Source: Flavipsychrobacter sp. (lineage in GTDB: Bacteria; Bacteroidota; Bacteroidia; Chitinophagales; Chitinophagaceae). From it: 64,000 bases of DNA. Location of the stretch: the NCBI GenBank assembly GCA_021155965.1, contig JAJNBJ010000016.1, positions 26,473 to 90,472 on the forward strand. The letters are read 5' to 3'. The notes below the pieces were generated by a model, which saw nothing but the letters and a program-made list of their open reading frames with translations, was not told the DNA's origin and ran no database searches. Numbering within the stretch: the first letter of the stretch is position 1; each line of letters begins with the position of its first letter. The position numbers and the translations under genes were made by a program. Positions 1 through 9,601 of the stretch are shown here, one piece after another.

Positions 1-1358
1 ATACAGATCGTAGCCGATGTTGCTGCACCACTGTTCCACGTAAATTGGAACTGTGTCCATACACCTAACGTAACAGGAGGTACAAATGTACCTATCGGCA
101 CTCCATTTATAAGGACCCTGTTGTTGGGCAGGGGCAGTTCTAGTGATGCTGTCCACAATGAAAACAAATAAGTTGTTCCGGGTGTTACCGATACCGTCTC
201 ACACCAAAAAGTCATTCCCGGAGTAGTACTGCCATCTACGATCAGCATATTTCCTGTGCCCGTAGTATGATCGCCTATGGAACTCCACCCTGCATAAAAC
301 ACGAACGGATCTGCGGCTACTGTATAATTAGGCGGTGTAGAACAGCAGGTAACAAGATATGTATAAGTACTGCTGAACCCAGTATTCCCAGCACTGAACT
401 CGCCATTCGCAACCAAATTATGGGGTATAAGGGACCGGAGTGTAAGATTATAGTAAGAGGATGCTGCGGCAGTAAGACTGGGCGCTAAAACTGTTGTGCT
501 AGACAAGCCTGTTGCAGGGCTCCATAAATAGCTCATAACAGAATCAGTACCGGTAACTGATGCAGGCAATGTAATCACATCGCCGTTGCATGGATGTAAG
601 GAATCGACCAGGCTGATAGAGTTGCTGCAGGTATGCGCACAGGTATAAGAAGCACAACTCGCAATACTTTCTGACACCAATGAATTTGTTGCTGTTGCTG
701 ATGCAACTGTGCCGTAAATACATAAACCCGTAGGATTTGGAATGGCACCCACCTCGTTGTAGTTATTCGTCCTTACATTGACATAATGCATTCCTGCAGT
801 TAAATAGAAAGTTTGTGTAAAATGGGCAAAAGTTGTAAATGTAGTCGCAGATGCAACAGCTGGCTGTGAAAAGGTGGTCAAGACGCCGTCAACGTCGATA
901 GCGGGAACATAATTATCATCAGCAATATAGAAATCCAACGTGATGCTGTCAGCAGAACACATTCTGAATGGCCGTGTAAGTACCTTACTATATACTGTAC
1001 CTGTGGGGCCTGTACCATCGGTAGTATACGTATTTGAATTCAGGCAGCTTATCCATCCGCCCGGTGTACCAACCGGCATGCCTATCCAACCACCAAGCGT
1101 AGTTATCACATCGGCATTAACACCGAGTGGCACTAATATCAACCCTCCCGCTGTAACAGCAGTTGCTACACCAGGAGATTCATATGTTACTATCCACCTG
1201 GGATCAGGGACGGGTGTGCCCCCATTTATACCCGGAGTTACAGCAGTTCCTGTAAGTGGGTTATACCCTGTATTGATGATCAATGAATTCGTAAGGCATT
1301 GGGCACGCGACTGCAAACCGGTAACAATAAAAAACAGTAATAATAAATATCTGCCCAT
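1..1358 (-). CDS. Secreted surface protein, N-terminal part (truncated by window edge)
   Basis: An open frame of about 452 codons begins at ATG 1358 and runs without a stop to base 1, so the 3' part lies outside the window. The frame is closed upstream by a TAG four codons before this ATG, which fixes the start. The N-terminus is a clear signal peptide (MGRYLLLLFF... ending SRAQ). The mature part is rich in Thr, Ser, Gly and Tyr with scattered Cys pairs, as in large T9SS or gliding-type surface proteins of Bacteroidota. A stretch near the visible end (about residues 330-450, with ANGEFSAGNTGF and SVTPGTTYLFSLW) looks like a carbohydrate-binding-type jelly roll that often precedes PKD and sorting domains. 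No catalytic motif is seen. It is divergent from the MFS gene at 1551. Function unknown; an adhesin or matrix role is inference. Confidence 0.85.
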   Translation of the reverse strand, partial: MGRYLLLLFFIVTGLQSRAQCLTNSLIINTGYNPLTGTAVTPGINGGTPVPDPRWIVTYESPGVATAVTAGGLILVPLGVNADVITTLGGWIGMPVGTPGGWISCLNSNTYTTDGTGPTGTVYSKVLTRPFRMCSADSITLDFYIADDNYVPAIDVDGVLTTFSQPAVASATTFTTFAHFTQTFYLTAGMHYVNVRTNNYNEVGAIPNPTGLCIYGTVASATATNSLVSESIASCASYTCAHTCSNSISLVDSLHPCNGDVITLPASVTGTDSVMSYLWSPATGLSSTTVLAPSLTAAASSYYNLTLRSLIPHNLVANGEFSAGNTGFSSTYTYLVTCCSTPPNYTVAADPFVFYAGWSSIGDHTTGTGNMLIVDGSTTPGMTFWCETVSVTPGTTYLFSLWTASLELPLPNNRVLINGVPIGTFVPPVTLGVWTQFQFTWNSGAATSATIC

Positions 1359-1512
1359 GGCATGCAACTATGCATTTTCATTATAGACACCACTAAAGCA
1401 ACCACACGTTGGAAAGTTACGCCACAAAAATCATATTACAAACATCCGGCAACCTATTTATGGGGCAATACCCTATTTCTATTGTCTATAACTCTATTCA
1501 CATTAAATAACC

Positions 1513-1541
1513 TTTGAAACACTTTTGCAATTGTATTTTTG
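1513..1541 (+). promoter_or_regulatory. Bacteroidota-type promoter of the MFS gene
   Basis: TTTG at 1513-1516, a 17-nt spacer, then TATTTTTG at 1534-1541 matches the TTTG/TAnnTTTG consensus. Transcription would start near 1548, two or three bases before the GTG at 1551. This argues against the alternative TTG start at 1539, which lies inside the -7 element. Confidence 0.7.
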
Positions 1542-1550
1542 CGCAGCATT

Positions 1551-2759
1551 GTGAAAAAAATCACTAACCTATACAAGAATGCATATAGCGGCTTATCTCC
1601 TGCGACCTGGTGGCTATCGTTAGTAATGCTCATTAACCGGAGCGGCACAATGGTCGTTCCGTTCATGACGTTATACCTTACTCAATCCAAGAATTACTCT
1701 ATTGGTATGGCCGGCACCGTTATGGCTTTGATGGGTGCCGGCTCCATCTGTGGTGGCATATTGGGCGGCAGGCTTACTGACAGGCTTGGTTTTTACACCA
1801 TCCAGTTAACGTCATTATTTATCGGGGGCATCCTCTTTATAGTGTTAGGGCAAATGGAGCAATACTGGTCTATATGCCTTTGTGGCTTCGTTTTGGCCCT
1901 GCTCAATGATATGTTCCGGCCGGCAAATGCAACGGCAGTTGCGCATTATAGTAAAGAAGAGAACCGCACCCGCTCGTTTTCTGTTAACCGGCTTTCCATT
2001 AACCTTGGATGGGCTTTGGGTGGTGCGCTGGGTGGCATCATCGCCTCAAAGAATTACCACTTACTCTTCTGGATCGACGGCCTGACCAATATAGGCGCAG
2101 CATTATTGCTACGCTCAGTACTGTCACCATCAAAGAATAGCCTTACCCCTCCTAAGAAAGATTTTAAACAGAAAGTGAAAGTGCAAACACATTCCGCCTA
2201 TAGAGATGGGAAGTATATAGTTTTTATATTAATGACTGTTTTGTTTGGGGGCATTTTTTTCCAGAACTTCTCTACCCTGCCCGTCTATTATTCGCAGCAG
2301 TTGCATTTTTCACCCTCCTTCATAGGACTCGTAATGGCAATGAACGGCCTTTTGATCGCGTTATTCGAAATGGCGATCGTTTTTAAGCTGGAGCAAAGAC
2401 GGAATATCATTTACTACATAACTATCGGCACGTTGCTCACAGGGGTATCATTCGTCATATTCAATCTGCTGCCGGGATCCTATATGCTGGCAATAGTCTC
2501 CACCTTTATAATGACCGTCGGCGAAATGCTCGCCATGCCTTTTATGAATACCTACTGGGTAAGCCGCACAAATAATGATAACCGGGGCCAATACGCGGGG
2601 CTTTATACGGTTGCATGGTCTGCCGCCCAGGTATTAGGGCCTTTCTGCGGCACACAGATAGTTGAACATACCAATTTCCGCACACTTTGGTGGGTTGTAG
2701 GTGGGGTGAGCATCATCGCCGCGCTGGGTTTCAGAAGCCTGCAACGCGATCATAAATAA
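1551..2759 (+). CDS. MFS transporter (DHA1-like exporter)
   Basis: A 402-residue polytopic inner-membrane protein with about 12 hydrophobic segments. The loop between helices 2 and 3 carries GGRLTDRLGF, the classic G-x3-D-R-x-G motif A of the major facilitator superfamily, and helix 1 contains INRSGTMVVPFMTLYL, typical of the drug/metabolite exporter DHA1 group. Such proteins use the proton gradient to export small molecules; the substrate cannot be read from sequence. GTG 1551 is preferred because the promoter at 1513-1541 would put the mRNA start just upstream of it, giving an almost leaderless transcript. The gene stands alone; the downstream gene is 137 nt away and could have its own promoter. 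Confidence 0.85.
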   Translation: MKKITNLYKNAYSGLSPATWWLSLVMLINRSGTMVVPFMTLYLTQSKNYSIGMAGTVMALMGAGSICGGILGGRLTDRLGFYTIQLTSLFIGGILFIVLGQMEQYWSICLCGFVLALLNDMFRPANATAVAHYSKEENRTRSFSVNRLSINLGWALGGALGGIIASKNYHLLFWIDGLTNIGAALLLRSVLSPSKNSLTPPKKDFKQKVKVQTHSAYRDGKYIVFILMTVLFGGIFFQNFSTLPVYYSQQLHFSPSFIGLVMAMNGLLIALFEMAIVFKLEQRRNIIYYITIGTLLTGVSFVIFNLLPGSYMLAIVSTFIMTVGEMLAMPFMNTYWVSRTNNDNRGQYAGLYTVAWSAAQVLGPFCGTQIVEHTNFRTLWWVVGGVSIIAALGFRSLQRDHK

Positions 2760-2896
2760 TAGATGTATAAACACCTAATAATCTTGCAGTAAGAGTTATA
2801 AGAAAGCCAATAATAAAAGTGGTTTTTGCTGTAATTCTTCTTATCTTCGTATACTTTACATTATAAATAAAATATTTCACTAACCATTAAAATACG

Positions 2897-5320
2897 ATGA
2901 AGAAAACGATACTGATTCTTGGAGGAGATGGATATTATGGCTGGCCGCTGGCAATGAAAGTTGCCGTTCTTTACCCCGATACCAGGGTTGTAATTGCTGA
3001 TAACGAGTGGCGGAGGAATATTGTTAAAAGTTTTGGCTTTCAAACGCTTATACCGATTGCAAAACCGGCAGAACGTATAGAAACATTCAGCAGGGTGCAT
3101 GGGCAGGCAAATCTTCATTACATAAGATTAGATGTTAACTCTGAGCGGCTGGAAGAATTGATAGAACAGGAGCGTCCGCACACTATCTATCACCTGGCGC
3201 AGCAATGCTCTGCACCATACTCGATGAAGAGCCTTGAGGATGCGCTGTTCACTATTCACAATAATGAAGAAGGCAATATGCGGTTGCTATGGTATGTGCG
3301 TAAGTATGTACCGGAAGCGCACATCATAAAACTCGGATCGTTTGGTGAGTATGCGCAGGGTGGAATAGATATTGCAGAGGGATATTTCTTCCCTCGCCAC
3401 AAAGGCATTGAGGCCACTAAACGCATGCCCTACCCCCGCGAAGCTGACGATATTTACCACATCTCAAAGATCAACGATACTAACTATGTGGCAATGGCTT
3501 GCAGGGTATGGAACCTGCGCATCACCGATGTGATGCAGTCCACCATTTTTGGTTTTCTTACAGATGAAATGCATGGAAACGAAAAACTATACACACGCTG
3601 CGATTACGACCACATTTTCGGAACTGTGGTAAACCGTTTCCTCACACAGGTTGTATTTGGACACCCGCTGACGGTATATGGGAAGGGCAACCAAAGGACA
3701 GGCCTGATGGCGCTGAAGGATTCTGTGAATTCAATGGTTACGTTCATTAATGATATTCCTGAAACGGGGACACATAAAGTGGTGAACCATGTTACCGAAA
3801 CTAACTTCTCCATAAACGAACTGGCAGCGACCATTAAGGATATCGCAAAAGAAATGGGCTATGACGTGAACGTTATACGCACTCACGATCCCCGCCAGGA
3901 GCAGGTAGATACAAAGCCGGTGTATGGTATAGAAACAGATTACAGTGGACATGAAACGCTGCATTCACCTTTCTCTGCGGTAACCAAGGAAATGCTGTCG
4001 ATAATTCAGCGGTTCAAGTATAACATTTCTGAAAGCCTGTTCGTCCCCAGTATCAAATGGGCCGATGACATATCAAAAGTCAAAAAACAGTCTTCCCAGT
4101 TTGAAACAGTAATGATAGATGATGACAACTACTGGGATTATTTCAGAGAGACCCATTTTTATTCAGACCGTATCAACCTGAACCCCGGGACACTCGGCAC
4201 CACCTCAATGGCTGTAAAGCGCATACGCTACAACCAGCATTCATCAAAGAATATGGAGGGCTTCCCATTGGGCAGCTACGAGCATGGCCGGAGGAGCCAC
4301 GGGGAGATCAATAAACTGTGCGCTGAATTATGGCCTTCTAACGGCTACCAATTGACGGTAACGCACAGTACATCACAATCGATAAACCTGCTGGCGCTTG
4401 CCATGCTCAGGAAACTGCATACCGTCGGGGCTCCCCCATACAGGATATTCACTACCACGCATGAACATGAAGGCGGTATAGGTTGCTTCCATCACCTCCC
4501 TGAATTTGAAGTTCATTACATGGAAGATGATGTCCTTGCAGATCCTGCAGAGATGGCAAGCAAACTGCATGAAATAAAGCCACACCTTGCTTTCTTCTCA
4601 CATGTATTTTACGACACTGGCAACCTTGCCCCTGTTGAACAATGGTTTAAAATAGTAAGGCAAACAACGCCATACTGTAAGATAATACTGGATGCTGCAC
4701 AATCATTAGGATTATATGATGTACCATTTGGCACAGCCGATGTAGTAGTGGGCAGTACTCATAAATGGCTTTTCGGCCCACACGGTGGTGGCCTTATGTG
4801 GGTAAAAGACAGTTTTGCTGATTGGGTAGAAGGTATCTTCTGGAGCGGGCACGGGCTTGGCTATACTCCTGATACTACTCCGCTCAGTATTCCCGGCGGA
4901 CAGGATTTCCAGATGTATCCTGCTATAGAAGAGGCATTAAAACTTTTCAAACAAACGGGGCAGTCGACCATTATTGGCCGCTCATCTTACCTCAGGAAGC
5001 ATTTCCAGGAAAAACTGCATAATGTTTTTGCCAGCAATGGAATAGAACATGTATTCCTGAACAATGATGAAGCATGCCCGCTGGTTGCGATTGCCTTTAC
5101 TGATTTTGACCCATACCCCTTATACAGGTATTTAAATGATCAGCAGGTGCATACCAAGTGTATCAAGAACCACATGATATCGGGCTCTATGTTGCATATT
5201 CTCAGGATAGGCTTACCCTATTTTGAAACTATAGAACGCCTGAATTATGTAATATTCCAGATAGGCAGGTATCTCTCGGAGAAGGTCCCGCACGGTAAAA
5301 CAGCAGGAATGGACCAATAA
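2897..5320 (+). CDS. UDP-sulfoquinovose synthase-like domain fused to class V PLP enzyme
   Basis: 807 residues, two full-length enzymes in one chain. Residues 1-380 match the SQD1/SqdB family: NAD-binding GGDGYYGW (9-16), GSFGEY (147-152; the usual active-site Thr is Ser148), the Tyr-x3-Lys pair Y187/K191 in YHISKINDTN, and FGHPLTVYGKGNQ. SqdB converts UDP-glucose and sulfite to UDP-sulfoquinovose. Residues about 400-795 are a class V (NifS/isopenicillin epimerase-like) aminotransferase-fold protein: DAAQS (D599, Q602) and the PLP lysine K623 in STHKWLFGPHGGG. The Cys-containing loop typical of NifS-type desulfurases is not obvious. The GT-C gene follows after 6 nt, so the two form an operon. 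Inference: the PLP half may supply sulfite or sulfur, or modify the sugar. I know of no described SqdB-PLP fusion. The family calls are firm; the joint function is open. Confidence 0.85.
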   Translation: MKKTILILGGDGYYGWPLAMKVAVLYPDTRVVIADNEWRRNIVKSFGFQTLIPIAKPAERIETFSRVHGQANLHYIRLDVNSERLEELIEQERPHTIYHLAQQCSAPYSMKSLEDALFTIHNNEEGNMRLLWYVRKYVPEAHIIKLGSFGEYAQGGIDIAEGYFFPRHKGIEATKRMPYPREADDIYHISKINDTNYVAMACRVWNLRITDVMQSTIFGFLTDEMHGNEKLYTRCDYDHIFGTVVNRFLTQVVFGHPLTVYGKGNQRTGLMALKDSVNSMVTFINDIPETGTHKVVNHVTETNFSINELAATIKDIAKEMGYDVNVIRTHDPRQEQVDTKPVYGIETDYSGHETLHSPFSAVTKEMLSIIQRFKYNISESLFVPSIKWADDISKVKKQSSQFETVMIDDDNYWDYFRETHFYSDRINLNPGTLGTTSMAVKRIRYNQHSSKNMEGFPLGSYEHGRRSHGEINKLCAELWPSNGYQLTVTHSTSQSINLLALAMLRKLHTVGAPPYRIFTTTHEHEGGIGCFHHLPEFEVHYMEDDVLADPAEMASKLHEIKPHLAFFSHVFYDTGNLAPVEQWFKIVRQTTPYCKIILDAAQSLGLYDVPFGTADVVVGSTHKWLFGPHGGGLMWVKDSFADWVEGIFWSGHGLGYTPDTTPLSIPGGQDFQMYPAIEEALKLFKQTGQSTIIGRSSYLRKHFQEKLHNVFASNGIEHVFLNNDEACPLVAIAFTDFDPYPLYRYLNDQQVHTKCIKNHMISGSMLHILRIGLPYFETIERLNYVIFQIGRYLSEKVPHGKTAGMDQ

Positions 5321-5326
5321 TGCTCT

Positions 5327-6796
5327 ATGGCGGAAATAATAGCTTTTCTCAATAAGCGCGTACATCTAATGTTCGCGCTTATTGTTTCTGTAACATTGGT
5401 GCTCGTTAATATCATCCGTATACTACGGGTGCCAATTACTTTTGACGAACCTTGTTACGATCCCACCGAAAGCTACTGGCAGTTGATGATGAATGGCTGG
5501 GGACATGCCAACAATCATGTTCTTCATTCCATGCTCAGGAAATTCTTTGTAGAACATATTGACTACAATACTTTTTGCATGCGGCTCGACAGCCTTCTTG
5601 CCCTTGTCTTTTTCCTGTTGTTTTCATGGCTGCTCCTTGGGTTATTGTTTAACGACCGGTGGTGGCGGCTTGGGGCATTTGTTTTCTTAAATATTTTAAG
5701 CCCTTTTCTGTTTGAGTTCTGGGGCCTGAGCAGGGGGTACGGCCTGGCGCTGATGTTTATGATAGTGAGTATTTATTACTTTATACGCTACTTAAAAGAC
5801 AAAAAAATTCTCCGGCTGGCTATTTCATTCGTTGCCGCCGGACTGGCGGTTTACAGCAACTTCAGCTACCTTAATTATTATGTTTCACTTGCAGGCACTA
5901 TGTTCCTGGTCAATATCTTTTTTTTCAGGGAACAACCATCTAAAATTACCAGAGAGACCGTAACGTTTACAATTGTTACAGCTTTATTTGCAATGCTTAT
6001 ATACGAACCGTTGAAAAATATTTATAACAACGGAGAACAAAGTTTCCTTGGCAGCAATGGATTTGTAGACGATACTGTACGGTCACTCGTAAGCGAGGGG
6101 CTGATGATGCCTAATACCGATAGTATTACTACCCTCATATCATGGGCAGTAATAGTTATTGCATGTCTATGCGGAGCATACTGGCTGTTCAAATACATTA
6201 AAAAGAAAAAGTCCAACGGAGCAAACCTTAGCACTAAATATGGCCTTGCTCTGTTCCTGTTGTTATTTATCCCTGCTGCCTCGCTAATAGTGCAGCATGC
6301 TTTATTGAATATAAACTACCTGACCGACCGTACTGCATTGTTTTTTATTGCCCTCTTTGCATTATTATTTTTGTATACACTATATGCGGTGGGCAGGTCC
6401 TTTCCAAAATTATGTGGCGGGTTGTTCTTATGCATACTCACTTTAGCTGCTTACAACTTCCTTTCAAAGATAACATTGCACAGTACACGGCATTGGTGGT
6501 TCAATACTGATGACCTGGTAGTTTTGGAAAGAATTGCAGCGCAATCACAAAATATGGATGGTAAAATAAAATTGTCAGTATCGTGGACTTTTGAGCCCAC
6601 TATGCTGTATAACATCAACCAGTACTATAAAGGCCGTTTTGATACATTAAAGGAGTTCGGCGCAACTGGTAAGAAAGATACAACGTACGACTACTATTAC
6701 CTGAACTCAGACCAAAAGATCGAGCTTCTGCTGCCCTATTATCACAGGGACACATTTTTCATCGGTGGATCAGCCGTTCTATGGAAAAAGAATTAA
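5327..6796 (+). CDS. GT-C fold membrane glycosyltransferase-like protein
   Basis: 489 residues with about 10-12 transmembrane helices and a soluble C-terminal part. The first extracytoplasmic loop has D40/E41 in ITFDEPCYD and the run NNHVLHSML (62-70), the layout of GT-C (PMT/ArnT-like) enzymes, where the first-loop acidic residue is catalytic and the donor is a polyprenyl-phosphate sugar. It starts 6 nt after the SqdB/PLP fusion, so the two are probably cotranscribed. Inference: it may transfer a sulfonated or otherwise unusual sugar to an envelope glycan or protein. Its TAA and the stop of the convergent yggS share the sequence TTAA at 6793-6796. A plain hypothetical membrane protein remains possible. 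Confidence 0.7.
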   Translation: MAEIIAFLNKRVHLMFALIVSVTLVLVNIIRILRVPITFDEPCYDPTESYWQLMMNGWGHANNHVLHSMLRKFFVEHIDYNTFCMRLDSLLALVFFLLFSWLLLGLLFNDRWWRLGAFVFLNILSPFLFEFWGLSRGYGLALMFMIVSIYYFIRYLKDKKILRLAISFVAAGLAVYSNFSYLNYYVSLAGTMFLVNIFFFREQPSKITRETVTFTIVTALFAMLIYEPLKNIYNNGEQSFLGSNGFVDDTVRSLVSEGLMMPNTDSITTLISWAVIVIACLCGAYWLFKYIKKKKSNGANLSTKYGLALFLLLFIPAASLIVQHALLNINYLTDRTALFFIALFALLFLYTLYAVGRSFPKLCGGLFLCILTLAAYNFLSKITLHSTRHWWFNTDDLVVLERIAAQSQNMDGKIKLSVSWTFEPTMLYNINQYYKGRFDTLKEFGATGKKDTTYDYYYLNSDQKIELLLPYYHRDTFFIGGSAVLWKKN

Positions 6797-7464
6797 CGGC
6801 TCCCAAACAGCATGCTGCCTATGCGCACCATATTGCCACCTTCCTCAATAGCTATTTTGTAGTCTGAGCTCATCCCTATTGAGCAGATGGAAAAATAGGG
6901 TTTACCAACAAATGAGGTATCAGCAAGGTGCTTAAAAAAATTATTGATACGGAAGAATTCTTCGCGAACTTGCTGCACATTACCGGTATTCGTAGCCATA
7001 CCCATCAACCCGCAAATACGCACATTTTGCAAATCACCTTTTTGTGCTTCATAGTAATCCATGAACTCGAAAATTTCTTTCTCATTCATCCCGAATTTCG
7101 TTTCCTCATCCGCTATATGCAATTGTAACAGCACATCAATTACACGTCCGCTCTTTACCGCTTGTTTATTTATTTCAACCAGCAGTTTAAAACTGTCAAC
7201 AGTATGTATAAGGTGTACGAAAGATGCAATGTATTTAACCTTATTGCTTTGCAGATGCCCTATAAAATGCCAGCGTACATCCGATGGCAAAGATTGTTGT
7301 TTTTCTGCCAGTTCCTGCACATAGTTCTCACCAAAATCCCGCTGCCCCAGATCATACAGATCCTGTATATCACTTGCCGGCTTGGTTTTGGAGACTGCTA
7401 CAAGCGTTACGCCTTTAGAATTGAATTCGTTAACAAGGTTTTCCCAGGCAGCTTTGTTTACCAT
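6793..7464 (-). CDS. yggS: YggS/PLPBP family pyridoxal phosphate-binding protein
   Basis: 223 residues, the usual length for the YggS/PROSC family of PLP homeostasis proteins (alanine racemase N-terminal-like TIM barrel without racemase activity). Visible hallmarks: VAVSKTKP with PLP lysine K26, DFGENYVQEL, WHFIGHLQSNKVKYI, GLMGMAT, and near the C-terminus the phosphate-contact region SIGMSSDYKIAIEEG followed by VRIGSMLFG. The protein buffers free PLP in the cytosol. It begins one base after the panB stop and is probably the last gene of that operon. It converges on the GT-C gene with overlapping stop codons. Confidence 0.95.
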   Translation of the reverse strand: MVNKAAWENLVNEFNSKGVTLVAVSKTKPASDIQDLYDLGQRDFGENYVQELAEKQQSLPSDVRWHFIGHLQSNKVKYIASFVHLIHTVDSFKLLVEINKQAVKSGRVIDVLLQLHIADEETKFGMNEKEIFEFMDYYEAQKGDLQNVRICGLMGMATNTGNVQQVREEFFRINNFFKHLADTSFVGKPYFSICSIGMSSDYKIAIEEGGNMVRIGSMLFGSR

Positions 7465-7465
7465 C

Positions 7466-8281
7466 TTAATACTGTTCGCTCTCGTTCGGGAAATCTTTAT
7501 CCTTAATATCCTTTATATACTCCTTGGTAGCGGTAGATATCTCGTCATACAAATTCAGGTATCGGCGCAAGAAGCGCGGCGAGAAATTCTTTGTAATGCC
7601 CAGCATATCATGCATCACCAGTACCTGGCCATCCACATGCATCCCGGCACCTATGCCGATAACTGGTATCTTTAGCTGTGCAGCCACTGCAGCGCCAAGA
7701 GATGCAGGGATCTTTTCGAGCACCAGGGAAAAACATCCTGCATTCTGCAGTTGCCGTGCATTGTGCAGCAATATCTCCGCCTCCTCTTCTTCTGTTGCCC
7801 TTACCGCATAAGTACCGAATTTATAGATAGATTGCGGCGTTAAGCCGAGATGCCCCATTACAGGCACACCTGCGCCTACAATACGCTTTATCGATTCACA
7901 TACTTCTTCCCCACCCTCCAGCTTAATGCCATGCGCCCCTGCTTCTTTCATTATGCGTATGGAAGAGTTAAGGGCTTCCTTGCTATTGCCCTGGTAAGAA
8001 CCAAAAGGCAGGTCAACAATCACCAGGCAACGCTGGCAGGCCCGTATCACGCTTTGTGAGTGATAGATCATTTGATCCAGTGTTATCGGCAATGTAGTTT
8101 CATGCCCTGCCATTACATTTGAGGCCGAATCGCCAACAAGCAGCACATCGATACCGGCATCGTCAAATATCCTCGCCATAGAAAAATCGTATGCTGTAAG
8201 CATACTGATCTTCTCTCCATGCTGCTTCATCCACTGAAGCGTGTGGGTAGTAACACGCTTTACTTCATTGTGTGTAGACAT
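7466..8281 (-). CDS. panB: 3-methyl-2-oxobutanoate hydroxymethyltransferase
   Basis: Ketopantoate hydroxymethyltransferase transfers a one-carbon unit from 5,10-methylene-THF to 3-methyl-2-oxobutanoate in pantothenate and CoA synthesis. Motifs: [36 protein letters not shown] (metal and substrate binding), [28 protein letters not shown] and IGIGAG. ATG 8281 ([10 protein letters not shown]) gives 271 residues, the normal family size. The frame is open upstream to 8371, but that extension would overlap mvaB and is not homologous to PanB. The yggS start follows one base after the stop. A short inverted repeat lies just upstream (8297-8320). Confidence 0.95.
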   Translation of the reverse strand: MSTHNEVKRVTTHTLQWMKQHGEKISMLTAYDFSMARIFDDAGIDVLLVGDSASNVMAGHETTLPITLDQMIYHSQSVIRACQRCLVIVDLPFGSYQGNSKEALNSSIRIMKEAGAHGIKLEGGEEVCESIKRIVGAGVPVMGHLGLTPQSIYKFGTYAVRATEEEEAEILLHNARQLQNAGCFSLVLEKIPASLGAAVAAQLKIPVIGIGAGMHVDGQVLVMHDMLGITKNFSPRFLRRYLNLYDEISTATKEYIKDIKDKDFPNESEQY

Positions 8282-8296
8282 ATATGAAATATTTGG

Positions 8297-8320
8297 CACC
8301 CCTATAGGAAATCGGGGGTG
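8297..8320 (-). promoter_or_regulatory. Small inverted repeat in the panB 5' region
   Basis: CACCCC (8297-8302) and GGGGTG (8315-8320) flank a 12-nt loop, 15 nt upstream of the panB ATG. It could be a weak mRNA hairpin or an operator. There is no U-run, so it is not an obvious terminator. Function not known. Confidence 0.3.
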
Positions 8321-8360
8321 TAAAAGTAGTATTAAAAGCTGAAAACCGTAATCAATGAAA

Positions 8361-9209
8361 CTAATGGGCAAATATATGACCTGCCATCTCCCAGGCTTCG
8401 CTGAATGCTTCCTGGTTAATATTCAATTGAATATCATGCTGCCTGCACCATGAAATGATATTTTCTGTTGCCATATTCCCCACCAGCTTGTCTTCTGCCA
8501 TTGGGCAACCGCCAATACCCTTTAAAGCACTGTCATACCTCAGGCAGCCAGCCTTATAAGCAGCATCCATTTTTTCTTCCCACTTATCTGGCGCCGAATG
8601 AAAGTGCGCACCAATATTTATGTCTTTAAACTCCGGGATCAAATGGTTGAATATGTAGCTGATATTATCAGGTTGCGCCACCCCAACGGTGTCTGCCATA
8701 GCAATTGTTTTTACACCCAAGCCAGCAAGCTTACCTACCCAGTTGATCGCCACATCCGCATTATAGGGGTCAGCATATGGGTTTCCGAAACCCATTGATA
8801 TATAGATAACCAGTTCTTTCCTTTTGCTTACACACAAGTTTTGTATTTCTTCAACCTGCACCAGCGATTGTGCGATGGTCTTATTCGTATTCCTTAGCTG
8901 GAAAGTCTCTGATATAGAAAATGGGAAACCGAGATAGGTGATCTCATCATACTGCACTGCATCTTCGGCACCACGAGTATTGGCAATGATAGCGAGTAGT
9001 TTGGTTTTTGTTCCGCTCATATCCAATCCCCGTATCACCTCCTTTGTGTCTGCAAGCTGCGGTATAGCTTTTGCTGAAACGAACGAGCCAAAATCCAGCA
9101 CATCAAACCCAACTTTTAATAAGGCATTGAGATAGTTTATTTTCTCAGGAGTAGGAATGAAATGTGCCCATCCTTGCATTGCATCTCTCGGGCATTCTAC
9201 AAGTGTCAT
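8361..9209 (-). CDS. mvaB: Hydroxymethylglutaryl-CoA lyase
   Basis: 282 residues of the DRE-TIM metallolyase family. [10 protein letters not shown] near the N-terminus corresponds to the VE.GPRD.LQ motif, and [19 protein letters not shown] near the C-terminus is the HMG-CoA lyase signature with the catalytic Cys in [12 protein letters not shown] supplies the metal-binding His pair. The enzyme cleaves HMG-CoA to acetoacetate and acetyl-CoA at the end of leucine breakdown. The ATG overlaps the stop of the response regulator upstream (ATGA type, 9206-9209), so it is translationally coupled to the signalling genes. Confidence 0.9.
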   Translation of the reverse strand: MTLVECPRDAMQGWAHFIPTPEKINYLNALLKVGFDVLDFGSFVSAKAIPQLADTKEVIRGLDMSGTKTKLLAIIANTRGAEDAVQYDEITYLGFPFSISETFQLRNTNKTIAQSLVQVEEIQNLCVSKRKELVIYISMGFGNPYADPYNADVAINWVGKLAGLGVKTIAMADTVGVAQPDNISYIFNHLIPEFKDINIGAHFHSAPDKWEEKMDAAYKAGCLRYDSALKGIGGCPMAEDKLVGNMATENIISWCRQHDIQLNINQEAFSEAWEMAGHIFAH

Positions 9210-9601
9210 GATTGAAGGAGTATTGCAAGGTTATTACTATTAATTGGCTTATTGAGGAATTGTTTCACCGAAGGATAATTATGCACCCTGTTCAGGTCAT
9301 TATCATTGATAGAAGACGAAATAATATAAATAGTATAGTGACTGGTGATATGCAAAGGCAATTTCTCAAACTCCTCAACAAATTCAAAACCATTCATAAC
9401 CGGCATCTGGATATCTACGAGTATTACAGTATGTGCGTTCTCATCCGGCTTTGTGTTCTGAATATATTCAAGGGCATCTTTTGCCACTTGAAAGGACCTT
9501 ATCGATTCGCTTTTACCAGTGTTCCTGATTATCTTTTCCGCTATAAAGCAGTCCAGCTTACTATCGTCTATTACGATAAAGTGTTGTTTAGTTTGTGCCA
9601 T
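9206..9601 (-). CDS. Single-domain response regulator (CheY-like)
   Basis: 131 residues, only a receiver domain. The acidic pocket DDS (about 12-14), the phospho-acceptor Asp in VILVDIQMPVMNG, the switch Ser/Thr region IISSS and the Lys in FLNKPI are all present. There is no output domain, so it must act by protein contact or phosphotransfer. It overlaps the REC-kinase gene upstream by 14 nt and mvaB downstream by 4 nt, which points to cotranscription with the kinases at 9588-12858 as its likely partners. Confidence 0.9.
   Translation of the reverse strand: MAQTKQHFIVIDDSKLDCFIAEKIIRNTGKSESIRSFQVAKDALEYIQNTKPDENAHTVILVDIQMPVMNGFEFVEEFEKLPLHITSHYTIYIISSSINDNDLNRVHNYPSVKQFLNKPINSNNLAILLQS

Noticed and set aside
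1454..1666. Minus-strand ORF over the MFS promoter
   Set aside because: It runs antisense through the MFS promoter and start; no homology or signal.
8282..8371. Longer PanB start at 8371
   Set aside because: The extension overlaps mvaB, is not PanB-like and ATG 8281 fits the family length.
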